Shown: positions 9,262-19,556, counted from the first letter of the stretch. The stretch is DNA of 64,000 nucleotides from Deltaproteobacteria bacterium (GCA_027858995.1 JAQIBP010000061.1:21834-85833), one strand, 5' to 3'. Notes: generated by a model from the sequence alone, not told the origin. A program made the numbers and translations.

Positions 9262-10860
9262 TCAGATTTTATCCAAAATTTTTCTAAGGGCATGAGAAAA
9301 TTCATTCAGGGAAAAGGGTTTTCGAATAAACCCCTGGCATCCCTGATTTAGCAAGTCTTCTATTTCACCATCCACTGTATATCCCGTGGATATCAATATC
9401 TTAGAATTTTTATGAATCTTTTTAATTTCTGCAAAGGCTTGTCTACCATTCATTCCAGGCATGATCAGATCCAGAACAACCAAAGAGATTTTATCTTTAT
9501 GGATTTTAAATATTTCAACAGCCTCTAAACCATCTCTTGCCACAAGGGGCTTATACCCTAATTTCTCTAAAAAACTTTTCCCGATATTTACAACTTCTTC
9601 CTCATCATCAACCAGTAATATAGTTTCCGATCCTTCCTGCATTTGTGTAATGTCATGGGACTCCTCAACGGTTTTTTGTACCTCAGTATTATCAGATTTT
9701 GGCAGCCACACATGAAAACTTGCGCCTTCTCCTATATTGCTGTCAACAAGAATAAAACCACCATGGTTTTTTACAATACCATAAACAGTTGACAAACCAA
9801 GCCCCCGGCCTTTTTTATCATCAGTGCCTTTTGTAGAGAAAAACGGGTCAAAAACTCTTGTCTGAGTTTCCTGATCCATACCAATACCAGTGTCTTTTAT
9901 GGTCACCTTAATATATGGACCTGGATGAACCTTAAAAGGGTATTCATGATTTTCGTCAATAACTTTGTTTTGAGTTTTAATAAAAATATCACCCTGCTCC
10001 GGCATTGCCTGGGAAGCATTGATTAAAAGATTCACAAAGACCTGCTCAAGCTGGGTGTTATCTGCATCAACAAGATGCAGGTATTCATCATAGCATTCAT
10101 GCACCACAATATCTTTTCTAGTGGGAGCAAATATTTTTAAAGCAAGAGGGATCAATTCATTAATGTTGAGTGCAGAAATCTTATATTTCCCCCCCCGTGC
10201 AAAACCAAGCAGGTGCTTTGTAAGATCTGCAGCTGTTTTCACAAGTCGTCCTATATGTTTTGTATGGGATTTAACTTTTTCGACAGCTTTAATATCAATC
10301 TGCATTAAAGAGAGATGTCCCTGTATCCCCATTAAAATATTATTGAAATCATGGGATATTCCTCCTGCCAGCACCCCGATTGCTTCCATTTTCTGGGCTT
10401 GCTGAAGCTGAATCTGGAGTATTTTAAGTTCTGAAATATCAGTGATAACGAAAATAAATCCCTTTGAAGGATCTTGTTTATCAAGTCTTGAAACCCTGAT
10501 CCTGCAGTGTAAAAAGGTGCCGTCCTTTTTTACAAGTTTTGTTTCAACAAGCCCTTTGTCATGTATATCTAATTTGGAATAGAGATCTATTCCGACTCTC
10601 TCATACTCTTGCTGGTCGGCATAAAAATTTCTTGTATTTTTACCTATTAAACAATTTGACTCATGACCAAGCATTGAACATAAATTATCATTGGTCCAGT
10701 AAAGAACCCTGTTTCTAATTATTCCAATGCCTGCAGGTGTGAAATCAAACACTGCCTGTATTTCCCCGGGACTTAAAAACCGGCCGTTTTCATTGGACAA
10801 CGACCATAACTCTGACTGATCTCTGGATTTTTTCTCAAAACTGTTAGAATCTACTTCCAA
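9262..10860 (-). CDS. PAS-containing hybrid histidine kinase with C-terminal receiver
   Basis: Soluble 532-residue sensor kinase. A PAS/PAC domain spans about 30-140 (AVFDFTPAGIGIIRNRVLYW). A HisKA domain carries the phosphorylated His in GGISHDFNN, and the HATPase domain has N, G1 and G2 boxes (NLLINASQA, DTGIGMD, GRGLGLS). The C-terminal receiver has DDEEE, Asp in VVLDLIMPG and Lys in IRKPF. No transmembrane segment is visible. No separate regulator adjoins it, so output probably goes through phosphotransfer to an unlinked partner. It is divergent from lnt. Confidence 0.87.
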   Translation of the reverse strand: MEVDSNSFEKKSRDQSELWSLSNENGRFLSPGEIQAVFDFTPAGIGIIRNRVLYWTNDNLCSMLGHESNCLIGKNTRNFYADQQEYERVGIDLYSKLDIHDKGLVETKLVKKDGTFLHCRIRVSRLDKQDPSKGFIFVITDISELKILQIQLQQAQKMEAIGVLAGGISHDFNNILMGIQGHLSLMQIDIKAVEKVKSHTKHIGRLVKTAADLTKHLLGFARGGKYKISALNINELIPLALKIFAPTRKDIVVHECYDEYLHLVDADNTQLEQVFVNLLINASQAMPEQGDIFIKTQNKVIDENHEYPFKVHPGPYIKVTIKDTGIGMDQETQTRVFDPFFSTKGTDDKKGRGLGLSTVYGIVKNHGGFILVDSNIGEGASFHVWLPKSDNTEVQKTVEESHDITQMQEGSETILLVDDEEEVVNIGKSFLEKLGYKPLVARDGLEAVEIFKIHKDKISLVVLDLIMPGMNGRQAFAEIKKIHKNSKILISTGYTVDGEIEDLLNQGCQGFIRKPFSLNEFSHALRKILDKI

Positions 10861-10966
10861 TAGAAATCACCTTTGGCGGTTTCATGATTTGACTGATTGT
10901 TGACTATCTGTTAAGTAAAGCAAATTTTTTAAAAAAAAACAAGAGAATAGTGAAAGAGAATAGTGA

Positions 10967-12550
10967 ATGATTGTTAAAAAAAATATCCAATTTCTGCTTA
11001 AATACTATCCTGCCTTGATAAGCGGTCTTTTATTAACCTTATCTTTTCCTGATAGCAATATTGCCTGGCTTGCTTTTTTTGCCCTGGTTCCCCTTCTTGT
11101 GTCTATACAATCCATGACACATAAAGAATCATTTTATGCTGGTTTTATTACAGGAATTTTCTTTTTTTTGACCCTTATTTACTGGATTGTTCCAACTATT
11201 CATGTCTATGGAGGGCTTCACCTGATTCTTGCCTTTGGTGTACTTACACTTTTATGTCTGTACCTTGCTTTATATCCTGCAGTTTTTGCTTTTACCCTGA
11301 AAAAATTGCGGTACGGGTCATATACGCCTTTATTGGCAGCATGCATCTGGACAGGACTTGAATATATCAGAACATATGTGTTTACAGGTTTTTCATGGGG
11401 AACTTTAGGCTACAGCCAGTATGAGAACCTGGCATTAATCCAGATTGCCGATTTTACAGGTGTTTATGGAGTCTCCTTTCTTATAATCCTTGTAAATAGT
11501 TCTCTGGCGGTTCTCTATATGAATTTTAAAAAAAAAATAGCAGGACAATATATTATTCCGGTTATTTATACTACTGTTCTGGTTATTGGTGTTTATATAT
11601 ACGGCAGTCAAAAAATTAATAATATTGATTCTCAAATTAAAAAAGCTAAAAAAATAACAATAAGTATTATTCAAGGGAATATCAAACAAGATTTAAAATG
11701 GAGTGATGAATTTAAGATCCATACCATTGAAAAATATATTCAGCTTTCAAAAAGCCAGATTAAGAAAAACCCTGATCTTGTTATATGGCCGGAAACAGCC
11801 CTGCCATTTTATTACGGGTTTGACAGAGTATTATCAAACCATGTGAATCAATGTGTTAAATCATCAAAAACAAATTTTCTTATTGGAAGCCCGGCATTTG
11901 AACTTGATAAAGAGGATACAAAGTTTTATAACAGGGCATATATGCTTGATAGGTTTGCTGATATTACAGGGACTTACGACAAGAACCATCTTGTGCCCTT
12001 TGGAGAATATGTGCCTTTTGGAGACTACCTGACTTTTCTTGGAAAAATCACTGCCCAGGCAGGAAATTTTTCTGCTGGAGATCGGGCCTTTTTACCCCTT
12101 CAATTCAACAATCATAACCTGAAGGTCAAACGTAACCTGGATGTCATACATAAAACCGGAGTTCTCATCTGTTTTGAAATTTTGTTTCCTTCCATTTCCT
12201 CAAAGTTTGTAAAAAATGGAGCTGATATGCTTACCACAATAACAAATGATGCCTGGTTTGGACAGAGTTCTGCTGCCATGCAGCATTTTTCCATTGCAGT
12301 ATTCAGGGCTGTTGAAAATCGCAGAACACTGGCAAGAGCAGCAAACACAGGGATTTCAGGATTTATTGACCCTAAAGGAAAAATTATTAAAACAACATCT
12401 TTATTCAAAGAGACAGCAGTTACCCGACAGGTTCCTGTTTTAAATAGTCTCAGTTTTTATACAACACATGGTGATGTCTTTGCCATAGGCTCAATTCTTG
12501 TCACTCTTGCCTTCCTTGCCTGGATATTTATCTTAAGAAAATTCACATAA
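10967..12550 (+). CDS. lnt: Apolipoprotein N-acyltransferase
   Basis: Inner-membrane enzyme that adds the third acyl chain to lipoproteins. It is 527 residues long, near the usual 500-530. Several hydrophobic helices make up the first 200 residues, then comes a nitrilase-like periplasmic domain with the full catalytic set: Glu in IWPETALP, Lys in YDKNHLVPFGEY and Cys in ICFEILFP. A last transmembrane helix closes the protein. The 26 bp before the ATG are a perfect 13-bp tandem duplication (10942-10967), so the leader was locally duplicated. prfB follows. A second, catalytically altered paralogue lies at 54328. Confidence 0.93.
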   Translation: MIVKKNIQFLLKYYPALISGLLLTLSFPDSNIAWLAFFALVPLLVSIQSMTHKESFYAGFITGIFFFLTLIYWIVPTIHVYGGLHLILAFGVLTLLCLYLALYPAVFAFTLKKLRYGSYTPLLAACIWTGLEYIRTYVFTGFSWGTLGYSQYENLALIQIADFTGVYGVSFLIILVNSSLAVLYMNFKKKIAGQYIIPVIYTTVLVIGVYIYGSQKINNIDSQIKKAKKITISIIQGNIKQDLKWSDEFKIHTIEKYIQLSKSQIKKNPDLVIWPETALPFYYGFDRVLSNHVNQCVKSSKTNFLIGSPAFELDKEDTKFYNRAYMLDRFADITGTYDKNHLVPFGEYVPFGDYLTFLGKITAQAGNFSAGDRAFLPLQFNNHNLKVKRNLDVIHKTGVLICFEILFPSISSKFVKNGADMLTTITNDAWFGQSSAAMQHFSIAVFRAVENRRTLARAANTGISGFIDPKGKIIKTTSLFKETAVTRQVPVLNSLSFYTTHGDVFAIGSILVTLAFLAWIFILRKFT

Positions 12551-12733
12551 CCGTTCCACGAATCAGGCTCTGTAAGCAAAACCCAAATGCGCCCGCAAGG
12601 TGAACTGACCTCCACTGGAAATTGTAGTAAATATTCAGCTTCTTGCAAAAAATATGATTTTCATGTTAAAAAGATTCATAACTTTTGATGATTCAGGATT
12701 AAAGCCAGTTTGATGACTAACAGGAGAAATAAA

Positions 12734-13823
12734 ATGAGCATAGAATTAAAACAGGATATCCAGACCATATATTCCACTGCAGATAAACTCAAGGAGTATC
12801 TTTGACCTGCCTGTAAAACAAAATCGTCTTCGCGAGCTTGAACATATACTTTCCCAGAAAGATTTCTGGAATGATTCAGATAAGGCTGCTGCTCTTTTAA
12901 AAGAGAGAACATATATTGCCAATCTTATTGAAGAGTGGGAAAATATTTATAAAGATATTGAAGATGCTGATATACTTCTTGATCTTGCTCTTGAGGAATC
13001 AGATAAAGAGAGTGAGAATGAAGTTGCAGCTCTCTTATCCGGACTTGAGAAAAAAATAAAAAAATTTTCAATCCAGATTACCCTTGACGATGAAGATGAT
13101 ACAAAAGATGCTCTTGTTTCCATTAATGCAGGTGCGGGTGGAACAGACTCCCAGGACTGGGCGGAAATGCTTTTTCGCATGTACACAAGATGGATTGATA
13201 AAAAAGGTTATAAATTAAAAATTATTGATTACCAACCCGGAGATGAAGCCGGCATTAAAAGTGCCACACTTAGTGTTTCAGGGAATAACTGTTATGGGTT
13301 TATGAAGGTTGAATCAGGGGTTCACCGTCTTGTAAGAATATCTCCCTATAATGCAAGCGGCAAACGACACACTTCTTTTGCATCTGTATTTGTATATCCT
13401 GAAATAAAGGATGAAATTAAAATTGATATTGATGAATCAGACCTGAGAATAGATGTTTACAGAGCAAGCGGGGCAGGCGGCCAGCATGTAAACAAAACCA
13501 GTTCTGCCGTCAGAATAACCCATCTTCCCACAGGCGTAGTTGCACAAAGCCAGCAGGAGTCTTCCCAGCACCGCAATAAAGATATAGCCCTTAAAGTATT
13601 AAAATCAAGACTTTACCAGATTGAAAAGAAGAAACAAGATCAAAAAATGCAAAATCTTCATGATGGCAAAGATGATATTGCCTGGGGCTCTCAGATAAGA
13701 TCATATGTTCTGCATCCCTATCAAATGGTTAAAGATCATAGAATAGATCTTGAAATAGGTGATGTGGACAGAGTCCTCAACGGAGACCTTGATCAGTTTA
13801 TTGAAGGAGTTTTACTCTCTTAA
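12734..13823 (+). CDS. prfB: Peptide chain release factor 2 with programmed +1 frameshift
   Basis: Two frames form one protein. The first starts at ATG 12734 and reaches an in-frame TGA at 12803-12805 after 23 codons. Reading then continues in the +1 frame from GAC at 12804. The junction AGGAG-TAT-CTT-TGA-C is the classical autoregulatory site of prfB: an internal Shine-Dalgarno 3 nt before a slippery CTT and a TGA followed by C. The joined protein is about 362 residues. The second frame contains the GGQ peptidyl-hydrolysis loop (ASGAGGQHVNK). RF2 recognises TGA and TAA, so low RF2 favours frameshifting. Annotators may mis-call the start at 13167, which would lose the N-terminal third. Confidence 0.95.
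12791..12806 (+). promoter_or_regulatory. RF2 programmed +1 frameshift site
   Basis: AGGAG at 12792-12796 acts as an internal Shine-Dalgarno. CTT (12800-12802) is the slip codon and TGA (12803-12805) the in-frame stop, followed by C. The spacing equals that of the well-studied Escherichia coli site. Confidence 0.93.
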
Positions 13824-13829
13824 GAAAAT

Positions 13830-15398
13830 ATGGGAACTGACAATAAACACGAAATTCTTACCAGCATACATGAATGTATTCCGGTTCTTGAAGAAATTGT
13901 AAACAATTCTGAATTTCTGGCATATTTGCCCGAATCAGAACGGATTGCTCTTATTACTGCTGCGGGGAAAATATCCCGCCCTGATAAAGCAGAGATAAAA
14001 AAACGCAACAAGGATAAAAGAGAGCAAAAACGCAAAGCCATTGTAAAAAAAGAACGCAGAATAAGAGCTGCCACAGGAATTCGCAAGGCTCGGAAAACAG
14101 AAGTTTTTACAGCACCGCAGCAGATTACATTTAATAGTTCAGAATCTTATAAAACAGACAATACATCATATTTGGAGACACCCCGCAATTGTTATGTATG
14201 CAAAGCTGAATTCAGGCAACTCCACCATTTTTATGATACCATGTGCCCCAAATGCGCAAAGTTTAATTATAAAAAGCGTTTCCAGACAGCTTCTTTAAAA
14301 GGCCAGGTAGTATTGATAACTGGGTCGCGACTAAAAATCGGATACCAGGCCACTTTGATGATGCTCAAAGCTGGGGCAAAGGTAATTGCCACCACAAGAT
14401 TTCCAAAGGATTCAGCTTTGCGGTTTTCCAAAGAACCGGATTTCTCTGACTGGTCTCACAGACTCCAGATTTTTGGGCTGGATCTGCGCCATACTCCAAG
14501 TGTGGAGCTTTTTACAGATTATATAAGACAAACCTATAAACGTCTCGATATCCTCATAAATAATGCAGCACAGACCGTGCGCCGCCCCCCGGGATTTTAT
14601 GCCCATCTTATGGAAAATGAGAAAAAACAGATTGAACAATTGCCGATTGATGCTCAAAGCCTTCTTGGAAAATACCAGACCTGTATTGCACAATTAGAAT
14701 ATGGTCAAGGTCACAATTATAGCCAAAATCAGAATATAGGCAAAGAAAAAGCCCTGCCTGTAACATGGAATGGCACAGCTCCAGGCGTAGGCCTGCGCAT
14801 GTCAGCAAAATTGTCACAGATTCCTTACTCCTATGATAATTCCCTTGATGTACCGGAAGTTTTCCCAGCTCAAAAACTTGATGCAGACCTGCAACAGATG
14901 GATCTTAGAAAAACCAATTCATGGCGGTTGCGACTTGGTGAAATCCAGACCTCGGAGATGCTGGAGATTCAACTTGTAAACTCGGTGGCTCCCTTTGTCC
15001 TGTGTAACAGACTGGCAAAACTAATGAAAGAGAATCAGACAGGGCAAAAACATATTGTCAATGTTTCAGCCATGGAAGGAAAATTCCTGCGTTTTAAAAA
15101 GGGCAGCCGACACCCCCATACCAATATGGCCAAAGCCTCCTTGAACATGTTAACCCATACAGCAGCCAGTGACCTTGCCAAATACGGCATTTTCATGAAC
15201 AGCGTTGATACAGGGTGGGTAACAGATGAAGATCCGGCAATTCTTGCAAAACACAAACAGGACTGCCACGACTTTCAGCCGCCTTTGGATATTGTTGATG
15301 GGGCAGCAAGAATCTGTGATCCTTTTTTCCATGGTATCTTAACAGGAAAGCATTGGTGCGGCAAATTTTTAAAAGATTATTTCCCCATTGACTGGTAA
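13830..15398 (+). CDS. SDR-like NAD(P) oxidoreductase with zinc-ribbon N-terminal extension
   Basis: A 522-residue protein. The first 100 residues are charged and helical ([13 protein letters not shown]). A CX2C-X14-CX2C pair (CYVC ... CPKC) follows and looks like a structural zinc site. From about residue 155 there is a Rossmann short-chain dehydrogenase fold, with the glycine motif in ITGSRLKIG and NNA in ILINNAAQ. The catalytic Ser lies in NVSAMEG. The usual YxxxK is TNMAK here: the active-site Tyr is Thr (codon ACC) although the Lys is kept. A roughly 100-residue insertion sits in the middle of the domain. The substrate is unknown and oxidoreductase activity is doubtful. It follows prfB by 6 bp. 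Confidence 0.75.
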   Translation: MGTDNKHEILTSIHECIPVLEEIVNNSEFLAYLPESERIALITAAGKISRPDKAEIKKRNKDKREQKRKAIVKKERRIRAATGIRKARKTEVFTAPQQITFNSSESYKTDNTSYLETPRNCYVCKAEFRQLHHFYDTMCPKCAKFNYKKRFQTASLKGQVVLITGSRLKIGYQATLMMLKAGAKVIATTRFPKDSALRFSKEPDFSDWSHRLQIFGLDLRHTPSVELFTDYIRQTYKRLDILINNAAQTVRRPPGFYAHLMENEKKQIEQLPIDAQSLLGKYQTCIAQLEYGQGHNYSQNQNIGKEKALPVTWNGTAPGVGLRMSAKLSQIPYSYDNSLDVPEVFPAQKLDADLQQMDLRKTNSWRLRLGEIQTSEMLEIQLVNSVAPFVLCNRLAKLMKENQTGQKHIVNVSAMEGKFLRFKKGSRHPHTNMAKASLNMLTHTAASDLAKYGIFMNSVDTGWVTDEDPAILAKHKQDCHDFQPPLDIVDGAARICDPFFHGILTGKHWCGKFLKDYFPIDW

Positions 15399-15403
15399 TT
15401 TTT

Positions 15404-16798
15404 TTATCGAAAAGGCTCAGGGTCAATGGAAAAACGTTTCATAACCTGCTGCAGGGCCTGGCGGTCCATATTGCACTGCCTGGCAGCCTGGGTAATATTT
15501 CCATTGGCTGCGCTAAGCTTGGCACCAATATAATCATGGTTAAATTCATGGAGCAATTTTTCTTTTGCCTCTTTATATGGCAGTGAGGCAATAGTGTTGT
15601 TATAAGGTCTTTTATGGCTCTCTTTCTCCATTTTTATATCCTTTAAAGGAATATCAGAAAGAGTAATATTGTCTCCTTTTGAATACAAAATTCCTTGAAC
15701 AATAATATTCTCAAGTTCCCTTACATTCCCTGGCCATGGCTGTTTCATCAAAAGAACCATGACTTCTTCAGAGATTATTTTTGCCTCTTTATTTAATCTT
15801 TTGCACTGCTTTGCAACAAGGTGTTTGGCAAGAATAGGTATATCAGTTATTCTATCTCTTAAAGGAGGCAGTTCAATTGGAAGAACATTAAGCCTGTAAA
15901 AAAAATCCTGCCTGAATTCATGATCTGCAATTTTCTGCTCAAGATCTGAGTTGGTAGACGCAATAATCCGCACATCGACTTTTTTAACTTTAGTATCCCC
16001 AAGGGGTTTAAACTCCTTCTCCTGGAGGACCCGCAACAGTTTAGTCTGGATGGAAGAACCAATATCCCCGATTTCATCGAGAAAAATAGTTCCCTTGTCT
16101 GCTTCCTGGAACAATCCTATTTTATTGTGGGATGCATTGGTAAAAGCCCCCTTTTTATATCCAAACAGTTCACTTTCCAAAATTTGTTCTGGAATAGTCG
16201 GACAATTAATCGGAATAAAGGATTTGTTTTTCCTCGGGCTTAAAGCATGTATGGATCTTGCTGTCAGATCTTTTCCTGTTCCTGATTCCCCTGTTATCAA
16301 TACAGTGATATCACTTGAAGCCACCATATTGATTTGCTCAAAAACTTTTTGCATGGGTTCACTTTTACCAATCAAATCAATGGGAGCAGATTTATTGCTC
16401 CTTAAAAGGCGCCTGTTTTCCTTTAACAGCAGGCTTCTTTCAAGGGCCTTCTGGATTTTAAAAATAATTTCATCCTGCTCAAATGGTTTTGCAATAAAAT
16501 CATAGGCACCTTTTTTAATTGCTTTTACAGCTGATTCAATATTTCCGAATGCTGTCAACATCACCACGGTCAAATCAGGATAATTAGACTGCATGTATTC
16601 AAGCAGCTCAAAGCCATCCATACCCGGCATTCTTACATCACAAATTACAAGATCAAACTCTTCCTGCGCAAGAATGGATATTGCCATCTTTGCTGAAAAG
16701 GCTGAAGAGACCCTGCAATCTATTTCAGGTTCCAGGGTTCTCTGTAAAAGCCTTGTCATATCTTTTTCATCATCAACTGCAAGTATTCTGGCTTTCAT
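15404..16798 (-). CDS. Sigma-54-dependent response regulator (NtrC family)
   Basis: Three domains in 464 residues. A receiver (AVDDEKD; Asp in VICDVRMPG; Lys in IAKPF) precedes an AAA+ sigma-54 activator core with Walker A GESGTGKD and Walker B FLDEIGD, and a Fis-type helix-turn-helix at the C-terminus (NITQAARQCNMDRQALQQ). The sigma-54 contact loop reads GAFTNA instead of GAFTGA. I start it at ATG 16798, because ATGA overlaps the stop of the upstream kinase and GGGGAAG lies just before. An ATG further up at 16843 would overlap the kinase by 49 bp. It is co-transcribed with and presumably phosphorylated by that kinase. Its targets are unknown. Confidence 0.9.
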   Translation of the reverse strand: MKARILAVDDEKDMTRLLQRTLEPEIDCRVSSAFSAKMAISILAQEEFDLVICDVRMPGMDGFELLEYMQSNYPDLTVVMLTAFGNIESAVKAIKKGAYDFIAKPFEQDEIIFKIQKALERSLLLKENRRLLRSNKSAPIDLIGKSEPMQKVFEQINMVASSDITVLITGESGTGKDLTARSIHALSPRKNKSFIPINCPTIPEQILESELFGYKKGAFTNASHNKIGLFQEADKGTIFLDEIGDIGSSIQTKLLRVLQEKEFKPLGDTKVKKVDVRIIASTNSDLEQKIADHEFRQDFFYRLNVLPIELPPLRDRITDIPILAKHLVAKQCKRLNKEAKIISEEVMVLLMKQPWPGNVRELENIIVQGILYSKGDNITLSDIPLKDIKMEKESHKRPYNNTIASLPYKEAKEKLLHEFNHDYIGAKLSAANGNITQAARQCNMDRQALQQVMKRFSIDPEPFR

Positions 16799-18318
16799 TT
16801 TTCTTCCCCAATCTGACTCTTTTCTGACTCTTGTACAGCACAAGGCAGACTTATTGTAAAAATTGTACCTTTGCCTTTTGTGCTTTCAACACTGATATTT
16901 CCATGGTGACGTTTTATAATACCATACCCCACAGAAAGACCAAGCCCTGTTCCCTGTCCAACAGGTTTTGTTGTAAAAAAAGGGTCAAAAATTTTAGATA
17001 AATTCTTTTGTTCAATGCCTTTTCCATCATCTTTGACCAAAATCTGAATATTGCTCGATCCTGTTTTTTTTGTGGAAATGGTAATATTTCCTTTTCCATC
17101 AACTGCATGGCTGGCATTAATCAAAAGATTTATCATTACCTGGGCAATTTCCTGTTCATTACCGAGAATATTAAGATTCTCTTTTGAATATGGGTTGAAA
17201 ATTAATTGAACATTGCGAAAATCGGAATTATTGGATAAAAATTTGATCACACCATCCACCACCTTATTTACGTCACTTATAGACATCTTAGACGACCCTT
17301 TTCGTGAGAAGGCGAGAAGATCTGATACAACTACTTTACAATTTTTAACATGTTTTTCTATTATTTTTAAATCATCCTGGGAATCGGGTGCTTCCTTGAG
17401 CAATAACTGTGTATAACCGAGAATAATCCCGAGGGGATTATTGATTTCATGTGCAACACCTGCTGAAAGTTCTCCTATGGCTGCAAGTTTGTCTGCCTGG
17501 GCAATCTGTCTTTCCATCTGCCTTTTTTCATTTATATTTTTGATAATAAAATGAAAGGATTTGGTACATCCAAACGCCCCGTAATCAACACCACCTGTCA
17601 TAAGGACAAGCAGAGATGTATTGTCAGGTCTTGAAAATTCAGCTTCCTCGTTTAAAATATATTCCCTCTCATCAATTTTATCACGAATTTTTTCCCACTC
17701 AACAAAATCAACAAAAAAATCACCAACCATAAGGTCATCCATTGTCATTTCATCATGATTATATCCTGTAAGTTCAATGCCCGCCTGATTGGTCTCAAGG
17801 ATTTTAAATTCACTGTCAGTAACAATAATTGTATCCAGAGACTGCTCAAATATCCTGCGGCATTTATGTTCACTGCTTGTCAGCATTTCTGTTCTTTCAA
17901 TGACCTTGTTCTCCAGAGTCTGATTAAGATCAACAAGTTTAATGTGTGTATCTTCAAGTTTTTTGCGACCTGAAAGAATCTTTTCATTGATCTTCCAGTT
18001 CTGGTTAAAAAAAAGAGTTATAAGCCCGACAAGCATAAATGATGCTGTATTAATACTGCCGGTATAAGAACTTATGCTGTACCACATATCAGAATTATTG
18101 CTGAGCATGAAAAACTGTTTTAAAATATGGCCAAATGATCGTGATACAGCAAAGATTGCAAATCCGCCGCTGATCCATAACAGATAAAGGAAAACAGCAT
18201 TGTCAGGATCTAACCCCCTTAATATTTTTGCCTTGTAAAGGCATAGCGGGGCAATAATTACCATGGCTATGGAACCTATAATATCTACTGTTAGAATGGG
18301 AATGGAAGAAGCAATCAT
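16795..18318 (-). CDS. Membrane PAS histidine kinase
   Basis: A 507-residue sensor. Three or four N-terminal membrane helices (residues about 1-115) precede a coiled segment, a PAS domain (about 150-265), HisKA with His in GVAHEINNPLG, and HATPase with NLLINASHA, DDGKGI and GTGLGLS. It overlaps the activator gene downstream by 4 bp (ATGA) and the membrane-protein gene upstream by 4 bp, so the four genes are one translationally coupled operon. The membrane part may sense with the two small membrane proteins encoded before it. Confidence 0.87.
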   Translation of the reverse strand: MIASSIPILTVDIIGSIAMVIIAPLCLYKAKILRGLDPDNAVFLYLLWISGGFAIFAVSRSFGHILKQFFMLSNNSDMWYSISSYTGSINTASFMLVGLITLFFNQNWKINEKILSGRKKLEDTHIKLVDLNQTLENKVIERTEMLTSSEHKCRRIFEQSLDTIIVTDSEFKILETNQAGIELTGYNHDEMTMDDLMVGDFFVDFVEWEKIRDKIDEREYILNEEAEFSRPDNTSLLVLMTGGVDYGAFGCTKSFHFIIKNINEKRQMERQIAQADKLAAIGELSAGVAHEINNPLGIILGYTQLLLKEAPDSQDDLKIIEKHVKNCKVVVSDLLAFSRKGSSKMSISDVNKVVDGVIKFLSNNSDFRNVQLIFNPYSKENLNILGNEQEIAQVMINLLINASHAVDGKGNITISTKKTGSSNIQILVKDDGKGIEQKNLSKIFDPFFTTKPVGQGTGLGLSVGYGIIKRHHGNISVESTKGKGTIFTISLPCAVQESEKSQIGEEK

Positions 18319-18818
18319 TTGCTGTTCACTGATATCTGTTTTTTGTGATCATTAACAAGATTTGAAATTCCTTTATAAAGAAACAGCATGGCAGGCACAC
18401 ATAGTAAATGATCAAGCTTTAAAATATAGTATGCAAATCCCAAAAGTTGTGAATCGTTGTAAGTAACGATATCCAGTGTCCAGAGGGAAATATTTTCGAT
18501 TCTGACAGCATGGATCTGGTTATCTAGAAAATGAGCAGTAAAAGCATCTAAGTTCCACAGAACAAAAAAGAATGCTGAATATTGAATTAAACGCCACCCC
18601 TTTTGACTGCCAAGATTTTTTCCTGAAATAGTTAAAATCAAAGCCACCATGGAGAAAAGAAAAAAAAGATGACCTGCCTGATGGGTAATAATTCCTTCTG
18701 AGCTTGCATGAAGCTGCGTGGCATAACACTCAGGGGGAAGCATAGTGACCACTGCAATTGTCAGTGCCGGGATAATTCTAAAAAGCAGCAATATGTTAAA
18801 TACTCTCTTTATTGACAT
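18315..18818 (-). CDS. Small polytopic membrane protein of the sensor operon
   Basis: A 167-residue protein of no family I can name. It has an N-terminal hydrophobic segment that may be a signal or the first helix, then three or four further hydrophobic segments. Histidines are spaced through it (HQAGHLFF, HFLDNQIH, KLDHLL) and a Cys lies just after the first helix. His in membrane helices could bind haem or metal, but nothing in the sequence proves it. It overlaps its neighbours on both sides, which ties it to the kinase, perhaps as its sensory subunit. Confidence 0.6.
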   Translation of the reverse strand: MSIKRVFNILLLFRIIPALTIAVVTMLPPECYATQLHASSEGIITHQAGHLFFLFSMVALILTISGKNLGSQKGWRLIQYSAFFFVLWNLDAFTAHFLDNQIHAVRIENISLWTLDIVTYNDSQLLGFAYYILKLDHLLCVPAMLFLYKGISNLVNDHKKQISVNSK

Positions 18819-19383
18819 ATAGTTTTTTAAAAATTAGTTTTAATATAATAAAAAGGATAAATGATAAAATAATACAAATAACAAACCAGAATAGAGAACT
18901 TATATCCATATGAAAAGATTCTCCAATGGAAAAAGAGAATACCCATTCATCACCAAAGCGTTTTAAGAGAGTTGCTGGAGTATATACAGTTGTCACATAG
19001 GTAGCCATGAACAGTATGGGAATGACATTGGTGATAAAATTTTTCAGCAGACCTTCAAAGAAATAATCATAGTAAACCTTGTTCAATTCAGCCTTATCAA
19101 TATTTCTTGCAAGTCTTTTACCTTTTTCATGGTCAGGATGCTTCATGGCCTCTTCCCGGATGCCCTGCCAGTGCTCAAACTCTTTCTTTAAGGTGATATA
19201 TCTTTTTGTCACATAAAATCGTGATATGATTCTTGTTATGCAGACAATTAAAAATGCCATAAGGAATATTACAACTCCTGGACCTAAGAACTCAAGAGGA
19301 GAAAAGATAGTATCAATAAATACTACGCTTTTGTTTAAAAAATTTAAAATAACTTCCCAAATTCTATCCAGAAAACTATCCAT
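18796..19383 (-). CDS. Three-helix membrane protein, possibly Oxa1-superfamily (EMC3/DUF106-like)
   Basis: A 195-residue protein opening the operon. One membrane helix (about 32-54) is followed by a long charged cytoplasmic helical segment (about 58-110, rich in Lys and Glu), then two more membrane helices (about 112-133 and 165-190). This order of helix, charged coil, helix, helix resembles the small Oxa1-superfamily proteins EMC3/TMCO1 and archaeal DUF106. The resemblance is topological and I cannot confirm homology by eye. It overlaps the next gene by 23 bp. Its start has only a weak ribosome site. Confidence 0.55.
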   Translation of the reverse strand: MDSFLDRIWEVILNFLNKSVVFIDTIFSPLEFLGPGVVIFLMAFLIVCITRIISRFYVTKRYITLKKEFEHWQGIREEAMKHPDHEKGKRLARNIDKAELNKVYYDYFFEGLLKNFITNVIPILFMATYVTTVYTPATLLKRFGDEWVFSFSIGESFHMDISSLFWFVICIILSFILFIILKLIFKKLYVNKESI

Positions 19384-19439
19384 TAATTTAATCCTTACGA
19401 CCTGTGCATGCCGTTACAAAATAGTAATTCATCCAAACC

Positions 19440-19500
19440 CGCATTTATCAATCAGTATATGCATTTTTATTGATCAATTCAAGGTGTCTTTTAAAGAGCC
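19440..19500 (-). pseudogene. Fragment of a zinc-ribbon small-protein gene
   Basis: On the minus strand this stretch encodes FKRHLELINKNAYTD and a stop. It matches the middle of the intact small protein at 25801-26034 (SKLYLELINKKVS). At DNA level 22 bp (19464-19485) are identical to 25940-25961. Upstream sequence is too decayed to read, so this is best taken as a gene remnant next to the IS insertion. Confidence 0.45.
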
Positions 19501-19556
19501 AACCTTTATATTTCTTTTTATCATCTCTTTAATTAATTTTACATTCAAATAGATAT

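Noticed and set aside
10942..10967. Perfect 13-bp tandem duplication before the lnt start
   Set aside because: It is real but only duplicates a weak leader sequence; no sign of function beyond local slippage. It is mentioned in the lnt entry.
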